DNA of 8,342 nucleotides. Source: JAQUKH01 sp043809805 (GTDB lineage Bacteria; JACRDZ01; JAQUKH01). Shown in pieces: positions 1 through 5,886 of the stretch. The translations under genes were made by a program, and so were the position numbers. Location: positions 1-8,342 of the forward strand of contig JBDROR010000111.1 of the NCBI GenBank assembly GCA_043809805.1, read 5' to 3'. Under the pieces are notes generated by a model. It did not search any database and had not been told where the DNA came from. It was given only the letters and a program-made list of their open reading frames with translations. How positions within the stretch are numbered: the first letter of the stretch is position 1; each line of letters starts with the position of its first letter.

Positions 1-9
1 GAATAAAAA

Positions 10-486
10 ATGATAAATAAAAGTAAAATAACAAAAATGGCATTCATCGGATTATCCTTGTGTTTTCTGGTCTCGTGCCAGAACAAAGAAAAAATAACTG
101 AAAAACAGCAGGAAACACAGCAAACCGTTCAAACAGTTCCAGGAGCTGGAAACGCGTGGAAGGCAATAAAATTAATAGCAAAAAGCAAAACAGATTTAAA
201 TGATAAAGGCAAAGAATTTGAGGTGGAAATAGGAGGCGATTCCGTATTGATTCCAAACTCAACGCTTAACATTAAAGCTGAAGAGTTTTTTCCCGACTTT
301 TTTATGGATGGACAAAATAAAGCGGCGTCAAAAAGCGTTTCTCTCAACAATCCGGCTGTTCGTATTTCAGTAGAAGAAAATGGAAAAAGCATATATAAGG
401 GATGGTTGTTCGCTAATTATCCGGATGTTCATGAATTTCCTCATGAAAGTATAAGGATTCTTTTGAAAGATTATGTTAAGAAATAA
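10..486 (+). CDS. DUF2155-like lipoprotein
   Basis: A predicted membrane-anchored lipoprotein of 158 residues. The N-terminus has a basic start, a hydrophobic stretch (residues 10-21) and a lipobox L20-V21-S22-C23, so Cys23 should be lipidated after signal peptidase II cleavage. A Gln/Lys/Glu/Thr-rich linker (about 24-46) precedes a compact domain. The C-terminal part (about 117-145: a Pro-Ala-x-x-x-x-x-x-x-x-Asn-Gly pattern, then GWLFANYPDVHEF with Gly131-Trp132) resembles DUF2155 proteins, which share a GWxF...P...H signature. That assignment comes from memory of the pattern and the family has no known function. The last 14 bases overlap the next gene, so the two are probably co-transcribed and translationally coupled. 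The start lies only 9 bases into the window, so its promoter and ribosome-binding site cannot be judged, and an upstream start is not excluded. Confidence 0.75.
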   Translation: MINKSKITKMAFIGLSLCFLVSCQNKEKITEKQQETQQTVQTVPGAGNAWKAIKLIAKSKTDLNDKGKEFEVEIGGDSVLIPNSTLNIKAEEFFPDFFMDGQNKAASKSVSLNNPAVRISVEENGKSIYKGWLFANYPDVHEFPHESIRILLKDYVKK

Positions 487-1753
487 TTGGAGTTTGGTAA
501 AAATTTTTAAAAATATTAAATCCCCCTTTTATTCCCCCTTTGCAAAAGGGGGATTTAGGGGGATTGTGGTTTTACTGCTAATATCTTTAGTAAATATTAA
601 TTCCGCCGAAGAAAACTCAATAAAAATCGGCGTGCTGTTAGCTCAAACCGGAGACTTAGGCTCTTACGGAAGAGTGATGAAAAATGGCACGATTCTTGCT
701 TCCGAAATAATTAATGAAAATGGCGGTGTTCTGAAAAAAAAGCTTGAATTAGTGCATCGTGATACTCAAACAGACCCAACTATGGCCGTTGACGCGGCGC
801 AAAAACTGATTGATATAAATAAGACAGTGGCAATTATAGGCGCGATTTCAAGCGGAGAAACCATTCCTATTACAACATCAGTTGCCGCCAATAAAAAAAT
901 AGTGGTAATTTCACCTTCTTCAACCTCGCCTGAAATCACAACTCTTAATGATAATGATTTTTTATTCAGAACTGTTCCCTCTGACGCGCTTCAATGCGAA
1001 GTTCTCGCGTCAACGGCAAAAGAGCAAGGTTTTAAAAAACTATCCATAATCTATGTGAATAATTCATATGGCGAAGGTTTAGCGGAAACTATGAGTGAAG
1101 CTTTTTCAATTATGGGAGGAAAAGTTTTGCGATCAATTGCTTTTAATCCTAATCAGCCGACATACCGTTCTGAAATACAAAAAGCCGTTAAAAACGGGCC
1201 TGATGCCCTGCTTGTTATCGCGTATCCTGAAAATGGCGTAAAAATACTGCGCGAAGCAATTGAATTTGATCTGGTTAATAAATTTTTATTCACAGACGGC
1301 ATGAAGGCGGATGAGGTTGTGAAAAATGTTGGAGGAAAATATTTGGACGGGACTTATGGAACCGCACCCGCGCCTGTGGAAAGCAATTTAAGTAAAAAAT
1401 TCAAAGAAGCGTATCAAAAGAGGTTTGGCGAAATGCCCTCTAAACCATATATCGACACTAGTTTTGATGCGGTGGTATTGACGGCCTTAGCTGTGGCGAA
1501 AGGCGGAAAGCTTGACGGAACAACGATTCGTGACAATTTACGCGCTGTTGCTAACCCTCCAGGAGAAAAGGTAAACTTTCTGGATATAAAAAAGGCGCTT
1601 CAATTGATTGAAGAAGGCAAAGATATCAACTATGAGGGTGTGTCTGGTTCGGTAAATTTTAACAAAAATGGCGATATTACAGGCGGCTCTTATGGAATCT
1701 GGAAAATCGAGAATGGTAAAATTGTGGATGTAAGAGTGGAAGTGGTGGAGTAG
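473..1753 (+). CDS. branched-chain amino acid-type ABC transporter substrate-binding protein
   Basis: A periplasmic binding protein of the LivJ/LivK (Peripla_BP_6, type I fold) family, 426 residues. After the signal peptide the mature chain starts near Glu46 and runs into KIGVLLAQTGDLGSYG, the usual first strand and ligand loop. Other hallmarks are GAISSGETIPI (about 123-133), the VISPSSTSPE ligand loop, SIIYVNNSYGEG, and the late DTSFDAVVLTALA helix. The ligand (Leu/Ile/Val, another amino acid, or amide/urea) cannot be told. The signal peptide is odd: its basic n-region (about residues 16-31) is encoded by a palindromic repeat, followed by a short hydrophobic core (31-40) and an NSA|EE cleavage site. 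The ATG at 473 overlaps the lipoprotein gene. An in-frame GTG at 566, after the G-rich repeat arm, is an alternative start but would leave no positive n-region, so 473 is preferred. The stop TAG is the first part of a downstream repeat. It probably feeds the LivF/H/M importer encoded convergently. Confidence 0.93.
   Translation: MLRNNWSLVKIFKNIKSPFYSPFAKGGFRGIVVLLLISLVNINSAEENSIKIGVLLAQTGDLGSYGRVMKNGTILASEIINENGGVLKKKLELVHRDTQTDPTMAVDAAQKLIDINKTVAIIGAISSGETIPITTSVAANKKIVVISPSSTSPEITTLNDNDFLFRTVPSDALQCEVLASTAKEQGFKKLSIIYVNNSYGEGLAETMSEAFSIMGGKVLRSIAFNPNQPTYRSEIQKAVKNGPDALLVIAYPENGVKILREAIEFDLVNKFLFTDGMKADEVVKNVGGKYLDGTYGTAPAPVESNLSKKFKEAYQKRFGEMPSKPYIDTSFDAVVLTALAVAKGGKLDGTTIRDNLRAVANPPGEKVNFLDIKKALQLIEEGKDINYEGVSGSVNFNKNGDITGGSYGIWKIENGKIVDVRVEVVE
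518..565. repeat. imperfect palindromic repeat (CCCCC/GGGGG type) inside a coding sequence
   Basis: Two C5 blocks (TCCCCCTTTTAT, TCCCCCTTTGC) are mirrored by two G5 blocks (GCAAAAGGGGGAT, TTAGGGGGATT), giving a near-complete inverted repeat centred near 542. In the reading frame it encodes SPFYSPFAKGGFRG, which I recognise as a typical translation of a dispersed repeat found in many environmental genomes. It lies in frame within the signal peptide region of the substrate-binding protein and contains no stop there. Confidence 0.85.
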
Positions 1754-1784
1754 GGGCAGCCCTGTGTGGCTGCCCTCTTTTATT
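1750..1784 (+). terminator. repeat-derived hairpin, likely terminator of the + strand genes
   Basis: GGGCAGCC (1754-1761) pairs with GGCTGCCC (1768-1775) around a 6-base loop, followed by a T-rich tract TCTTTTATT (1776-1784), the form of a Rho-independent terminator. Its left edge GTAG supplies the TAG stop codon of the binding-protein gene. It is copy 1 of the GTAGGGGC repeat family, with related copies at 1785-1811 and 5809-5838. Confidence 0.75.
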
Positions 1785-1811
1785 AGGGCGACCACATAGG
1801 GTCGCCCCTAC
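1785..1811 (-). repeat. second, inverted copy of the GTAGGGGC hairpin repeat
   Basis: GGGCGACC (1786-1793) pairs with GGTCGCCC (1800-1807) around a 6-base loop. Read on the minus strand it begins GTAGGGGCGACCCTATGTGG, closely matching copy 1 (GTAGGGGCAGCCCTGTGTGG). It lies 8 bases past the livM stop and may help end or protect that transcript, although the minus strand has no T-run after it. The outer arms of the two copies (1750-1757 and 1804-1811) are also complementary, so the whole spacer can form one long alternative stem. Confidence 0.75.
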
Positions 1812-1819
1812 ACAGGATT

Positions 1820-2725
1820 TTATTCTTCGAATATTTTTTTCTTTTCCCCTAAAATTCCTTCCGGATGAAAAATAAGAACTAATTCTAAAATAACACTTAT
1901 GATGATTATCCGAAGAGGCCCTTGAACATTGGATATTGATCCCGCCCAAATGGTCCATACCAAAAAAGCCCCTAATATCGCGCCTAAATTATTCCCACTA
2001 CCGCCGATGATAAGCATAACCCAAACAAGAAAAGTCCATTGCATCGGATGGAACACATCAGGGCTTATGTAAGAAATGTAATGACTATACAATCCTCCCG
2101 CTAATCCCATGAACATTGATCCAATTACTAAAGATTCCAGTTTGTAACGGAATACATTTTTACCCATTGACGCGGTTACTAATTCATCTTCACGAATCGC
2201 CTTAATCACTCTGCCGCAAGGCGAATGAATGTTTTTCTCAATAAAAACATAAATCAGGATAATAATAACAACAATCAGCAATAAAAATAAAACATTATAA
2301 TATGCGTGTGCTGATAATTCCGCCCATGGTTTGGGAATATTTTTGATGCATCTGTTACCATTGCTTAACCATGCTTCGTTGGTAAAAATTAATCGGATTG
2401 CCTCAGCAATCCCCAAAGTAGCCATGGCAAGGTAATCTTCCTTTAATTTTAATGTAGGCAGGCCGACTAAAAACGCGGCTATTCCCGAAATAACTAAAGA
2501 ACCAAAAAGTCCAAAAATAAACGGCAATCCCAATCCGCCCAGATGTTCCGGCGATGGCGCTTTTGTTAAAAAGGCCGTTGTATAGGCCCCAATGGCAAAA
2601 AATCCGGCAATCCCAACATTAAACAGTCCTGTAAACCCCCATTGCAGATTAAGCCCTAAAGTCAAAATGGCAAAAATACCTGCCATAATTCCCAGTGATA
2701 CAAGATAGCTCAAAATCCCACTCAT
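1820..2725 (-). CDS. livM: branched-chain amino acid-type ABC transporter permease LivM
   Basis: Inner-membrane permease of the HAAT (branched-chain amino acid/amide) ABC importers, 301 residues, highly hydrophobic with about eight or more membrane segments. The N-terminal signature GLNLQWGFTGLFNVGIAGFF (24-43) is characteristic of LivM. LPTLKLKEDYLAMATLGIAE follows near residue 90. The cytoplasmic coupling loop reads GRVIKAIREDELVTASMGKN, and GGSGNNLGAILGAFLVW lies near the C-terminus. The start ATG overlaps the livH stop by 4 bases (ATGA), with a GAGAGA-like ribosome site 6 bases upstream, so the two permease subunits are translationally coupled as expected for an H-M heterodimer. It is the last gene of its operon. 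A livG gene, which often follows livM, is absent: the gene ends at the convergent repeat spacer. Confidence 0.95.
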   Translation of the reverse strand: MSGILSYLVSLGIMAGIFAILTLGLNLQWGFTGLFNVGIAGFFAIGAYTTAFLTKAPSPEHLGGLGLPFIFGLFGSLVISGIAAFLVGLPTLKLKEDYLAMATLGIAEAIRLIFTNEAWLSNGNRCIKNIPKPWAELSAHAYYNVLFLLLIVVIIILIYVFIEKNIHSPCGRVIKAIREDELVTASMGKNVFRYKLESLVIGSMFMGLAGGLYSHYISYISPDVFHPMQWTFLVWVMLIIGGSGNNLGAILGAFLVWTIWAGSISNVQGPLRIIIISVILELVLIFHPEGILGEKKKIFEE

Positions 2726-3582
2726 ACTAATCTCTCTTTTTTCCCAAAGATACCGGATGGTTTCACCAAAAGCACCAGAATTAAAATAAGAAAAGAAATC
2801 ACGGTCTTATACGCCGGATTAAAAAATGCCGTTGAAACTTCCTGGGATATACCAATAATCATTCCGCCAAACATAGCTCCATAAGGGTTTCCAATCCCCC
2901 CTAAAATCACTGCCGCGAAAATCGGAAGAAGGATATCCCATCCCATTGTAGGCCTTAATTGAACCTCTAATCCCAAAAAAATACCGCCAATCGCGGCCAA
3001 AGCGCATCCCAATCCCCACGTCCAAAAAATAATCTTTTCCGTCTCGATGCCAATTACTCCTGCCAATCGCGAATTATCGGACAATGCCCGCATCGCCTTT
3101 CCAATTTTGGTTTTATTAAGAAAAAGGTGAACGGCAATTATCAGAAAAAAAGACACAATAACAATAAATATTTCATCAGGTTTTACTCTAACCCCAAAAG
3201 GCAGTTTCTTTGCCATTTGTATTTCCGAATTATAATATATAAAATCAGGCCCCCAAATAAGCTGGATTACATTTCTTAAAAAAAGCGCCGCGCCAATTGA
3301 GGCAATTAAAAGCACTACAGAAGTTTTTTCTCTTAATTTTCTATAAAGACAAAAATCCATTAAAATGCCTAATCCCGCGGCAATACACACAGCAAGAATT
3401 ATTGAAACAATAAACGGAAGTTCTAATCCAAGGAAAAAAAGACATAAATACGCTCCAACAGCCATAATGTCGCCATGGGCAAAATTGGCAAATTTCAGGA
3501 TCCCATAAGTTAGCGTCAACCCTATAGAACCAAGAACAATAATATTTCCCATGATTATTCCGTTAACGATTAATTGAAGCAT
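2722..3582 (-). CDS. livH: branched-chain amino acid-type ABC transporter permease LivH
   Basis: Inner-membrane permease of 286 residues that pairs with LivM. The N-terminal GLTLTYGILKFANFAHGD (21-38), continuing to IMAVGAY at 45, is the standard LivH signature. The coupling region is IGKAMRALSDNSRLAGVIGI, and the late loop GGIGNPYGAMFGGMIIG is also typical. Length is normal for the family. It starts 4 bases after the livF stop, and a good G-rich Shine-Dalgarno sequence (GGGGGA) lies inside the end of livF, so livF, livH and livM are one transcription unit. Gene order F-H-M differs from the common H-M-G-F arrangement. Confidence 0.95.
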   Translation of the reverse strand: MLQLIVNGIIMGNIIVLGSIGLTLTYGILKFANFAHGDIMAVGAYLCLFFLGLELPFIVSIILAVCIAAGLGILMDFCLYRKLREKTSVVLLIASIGAALFLRNVIQLIWGPDFIYYNSEIQMAKKLPFGVRVKPDEIFIVIVSFFLIIAVHLFLNKTKIGKAMRALSDNSRLAGVIGIETEKIIFWTWGLGCALAAIGGIFLGLEVQLRPTMGWDILLPIFAAVILGGIGNPYGAMFGGMIIGISQEVSTAFFNPAYKTVISFLILILVLLVKPSGIFGKKERLV

Positions 3583-3586
3583 ATAA

Positions 3587-4297
3587 CTATTCCCCCAAAT
3601 ACAATTTTCCGATATCCGGATTATTCAAAAGCGCGGCCCCTGTATCCTCAAACTCATTCTTACCCATAGAAAGAACATATCCGCGGTCTGAAATTGAAAG
3701 AGCCCTTTTCGCGTTCTGTTCCACCATTAAAATGGCAGCCTGCTCTTCACGATTAATCAATTCAATTTTTTTCATCATCTCTTCAACCATATTCGGGGCT
3801 AAACCCGCTGACGGCTCATCAAGAAGCAAAAGTTTCGGGGTTAACATCAACGCCATACCTATGGCCAGCATTTTCTGCTGGCCGCCCGACAGATTCCCCG
3901 CTTTTTTACTTTTAAAATCGCTTAACAGCGGAAAAATATTATACACCTCTTCCAGACTTTTCTTATAATCGTCATGCCTGACAAACGCACCCATATCCAG
4001 ATTTTCCCCTACAGTTAAAGACGAGAAGACATTATTATCCTGAGGAACATAACACATACCCTTCCGAACAATCTGATACGGTTTAAGGCCGGTAATATCT
4101 TTGTTATCAAAAAAAACACTGCCGCTGAATTTTTTAACCAATCCAAAAATACTTTTCAATAAAGTTGACTTGCCTGTTCCATTCGGGCCGATTATAGAAA
4201 CAATCTCATTCTTTGAAATCCGCAAGGACACTTCCTTTACAATTTCAACATGCCCGTAACCGGAAACTATATTATCTACTTTTAATATTGGTTCCAT
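3587..4297 (-). CDS. livF: branched-chain amino acid-type ABC transporter ATPase LivF
   Basis: Cytoplasmic nucleotide-binding subunit, 236 residues. Visible motifs are Walker A GPNGTGKST (37-45), the Q-loop at Gln86 (VPQDNNVFSSLTVGENL), signature LSGGQQKM (136-143), Walker B LLLLDEP (156-162) and D-loop SAGLAP. The switch position is Gln194 (MVEQNA) instead of His. Gln there, together with the ending GYVLSMGKNEFEDTG...LGE, points to LivF rather than LivG, as I recall from E. coli LivF. A LivF usually works as a heterodimer with LivG, whose gene is not in this window. It is the first gene of livF-H-M. The start is supported by the family N-terminus (LKVDNIVSGYG) and a weak AGG site 7 bases upstream, with a promoter-like sequence just before. 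Confidence 0.95.
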   Translation of the reverse strand: MEPILKVDNIVSGYGHVEIVKEVSLRISKNEIVSIIGPNGTGKSTLLKSIFGLVKKFSGSVFFDNKDITGLKPYQIVRKGMCYVPQDNNVFSSLTVGENLDMGAFVRHDDYKKSLEEVYNIFPLLSDFKSKKAGNLSGGQQKMLAIGMALMLTPKLLLLDEPSAGLAPNMVEEMMKKIELINREEQAAILMVEQNAKRALSISDRGYVLSMGKNEFEDTGAALLNNPDIGKLYLGE

Positions 4298-4323
4298 ATA
4301 AAACCTATTTATTTATGGGTTGA

Positions 4324-4352
4324 ATTATAACATATAATCTACCAAGTGTAAT
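4324..4352 (-). promoter_or_regulatory. candidate sigma70-type promoter for livF-H-M
   Basis: On the minus strand a perfect -10 TATAAT (4324-4329) sits 17 bases after ATTACA (4347-4352), which matches TTGACA at 4 of 6 positions. The predicted transcript would start about 20 bases before the livF ATG. The site overlaps the last codons of the upstream barrel gene, suggesting livFHM can be transcribed independently of it. AT-rich DNA makes chance matches common. Confidence 0.4.
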
Positions 4353-5886
4353 CACAAACCACTTTATATATCTCTTCAGGATTTGGAAAAACATCTTCGC
4401 TTGAATGAATAGTTTTAAAACTGAAACTTAACGCAGTTTGTCTCATTTTTTTCAATTTTGCATAAAAATAATATTCTTTTTTTTTATCCCCCGCGTCGTT
4501 AATATCGTTATCGTTAAATTTCGCCTTTGCGAGAAAAATACTTTTATCCGTGTTTAATTTTATCTCTGTTCCCCAAAAAATATCAATTGTTTTTTCATTG
4601 TCTGAATTTTTATCTCCGTTTTTTCCATAAAACCCGCGAATCTCAAATTTCTCACATGGTGAAAATTTCCCGCTTAAATAATCTTTTATTTTTTTATCTC
4701 CTTCTTTGAATAAATCTTCATCTCTGATCCGGCGTCTTGCCGATAGCTTCAAAAACGGCGCTGGATTATAATTCACCTGTCCTTTTAACTCCCTATCTGT
4801 TATTTTTCTTTCAGGATGGCTCCATTGGTTAAAAGATGTTTTAAACTTAAATTTTTTGCTGAATTTAAAATTAGACTCAAGATAAAAACCTCTTTCATCC
4901 CTGTCATTCGGTTCGTCATCCACTTGCGCGAAAGACTGGCTGTGGAGATTGTAAAAATTCGGATCATAATCGCGGAAAGAAACCAATGAAAAAACCTCTT
5001 TTAAGTCATAAGATAATTCTAAATATCTGCCGCCGCCCTTCCCTTGAACCCTGGCCGTTTCCCCTGAAAATCTCAGGAATCCATATCTGTAAAAAAAATC
5101 TATCCCGGAAACTTCCACCTTATTTGTATCTATCTCCGACTGATAATATGTTCCCCCCAGATTAAAATATTTTGTTATATTAAACCTTGTATTTAAACCT
5201 CTTATCTCTTCCTGACAAACATCTGAATAAAAAGGCGTTAAAATGACACGGTTTATCTTTAATTTTCCTGTTATTCCAAAAAACTTATCATAAAGGGAAA
5301 GATCTGTTAATTCTCCAATTTTATTTTTCCTGTAGGAATTCCCAATCACCAAACCGTGCCCAAATCTGAGCGTGTAATTACCCGCTATAATATTTTCTAT
5401 GCCATAAAAGTTTTTAAAAAAAATATATCTTTTTTTTAAACGAAATTCGGTTTCATTTGTTTCCTGATCCCTTTCTACAAGATATCCAAAACCAAACCGC
5501 GGCAACTGATACTGAAGCCTATGGTAAATATAAAGCCCTTCATCATCGAGCGGATCTTCTTCAAATTTAACTCTCAGCGACCCGCCCTTTTTTAAAGGGG
5601 CCGCATCAACTTCGTCTTCTTCGTTTTCCCATATATCCAATAAACGCAAATAATCAAAATATTCGATTAATCCTTCCTGATAAAGCTGGTAAATATCCTC
5701 TTCCGAATTTATTTCCTGTCCGTTCCAATTTGTTAAGGTAAAGGCATAAACCGGAGGGCAAAATAACAAAATAAATATTAAAATTTTTATGAATTGCCAT
5801 TTCGACCGTGTAAGGGCGACCGGCCGGTCGCCCCTACAATAGATTCCTCTCTCCCGCTCGGAATGACAAACCACTTCGTTCGGCAT
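4339..5886 (-). CDS. predicted outer-membrane beta-barrel protein
   Basis: A 515-residue protein of unknown function, probably in the outer membrane. Residues 1-26 are translated repeat DNA. A plausible signal peptide follows (basic RSKWQ, hydrophobic 32-43, cleavage near VYA|F at 48/49). Next comes a short helical acidic region (about 56-94), then a long run of alternating polar/aromatic strands ending in ...CDYTW. A C-terminal aromatic residue is expected of barrels inserted by the BAM complex. GNYTLRFGHGLVIG (169-182) and the later GFYLESNFKFSKKFKFKTSF recall barrel domains attached to helix-hairpin-helix proteins in Bacteroidota-like genomes, but this is memory-based. The ATG at 5886 has an AGGGG site 8 bases upstream, both inside repeats. 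No in-frame ATG, GTG or TTG gives a good signal peptide further down, so this start is accepted with reserve. Its 5' end overlaps rdgB by 53 bases in another frame. Confidence 0.7.
   Translation of the reverse strand: MPNEVVCHSERERGIYCRGDRPVALTRSKWQFIKILIFILLFCPPVYAFTLTNWNGQEINSEEDIYQLYQEGLIEYFDYLRLLDIWENEEDEVDAAPLKKGGSLRVKFEEDPLDDEGLYIYHRLQYQLPRFGFGYLVERDQETNETEFRLKKRYIFFKNFYGIENIIAGNYTLRFGHGLVIGNSYRKNKIGELTDLSLYDKFFGITGKLKINRVILTPFYSDVCQEEIRGLNTRFNITKYFNLGGTYYQSEIDTNKVEVSGIDFFYRYGFLRFSGETARVQGKGGGRYLELSYDLKEVFSLVSFRDYDPNFYNLHSQSFAQVDDEPNDRDERGFYLESNFKFSKKFKFKTSFNQWSHPERKITDRELKGQVNYNPAPFLKLSARRRIRDEDLFKEGDKKIKDYLSGKFSPCEKFEIRGFYGKNGDKNSDNEKTIDIFWGTEIKLNTDKSIFLAKAKFNDNDINDAGDKKKEYYFYAKLKKMRQTALSFSFKTIHSSEDVFPNPEEIYKVVCDYTW
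5809..5838. repeat. third copy of the GTAGGGGC palindromic repeat
   Basis: A 30-base inverted repeat with one mismatched pair, whose core GGGCGACCGGCCGGTCGCCC (5814-5833) is perfectly self-complementary. On the minus strand it reads GTAGGGGCGACC..., the same arm as the copy at 1785-1811. It contains the rdgB stop codon (TAG, 5834-5836) and codes for RGDRPVAL in the barrel gene frame. Confidence 0.85.

Noticed and set aside
1677..1958. 93-residue minus strand reading frame with ...ATLCGRPNKRGQPHRAAPT
   Set aside because: It spans the convergent repeat hairpins and the end of livM in the wrong frame. The repeat translation explains its Arg/Pro-rich look.
4298..4338. Riboswitch or attenuator before livF
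   Set aside because: The gap is only about 40 bases, too short for a known riboswitch, and has no stable hairpin.
5583..5600. CCCTTTTTTAAAGGGG inverted repeat within the barrel gene, encoding PLKKGG
   Set aside because: It resembles a remnant of the C5/G5 repeat (PFAKGG) but is too short and too simple to claim. It may be chance in AT-rich coding DNA.
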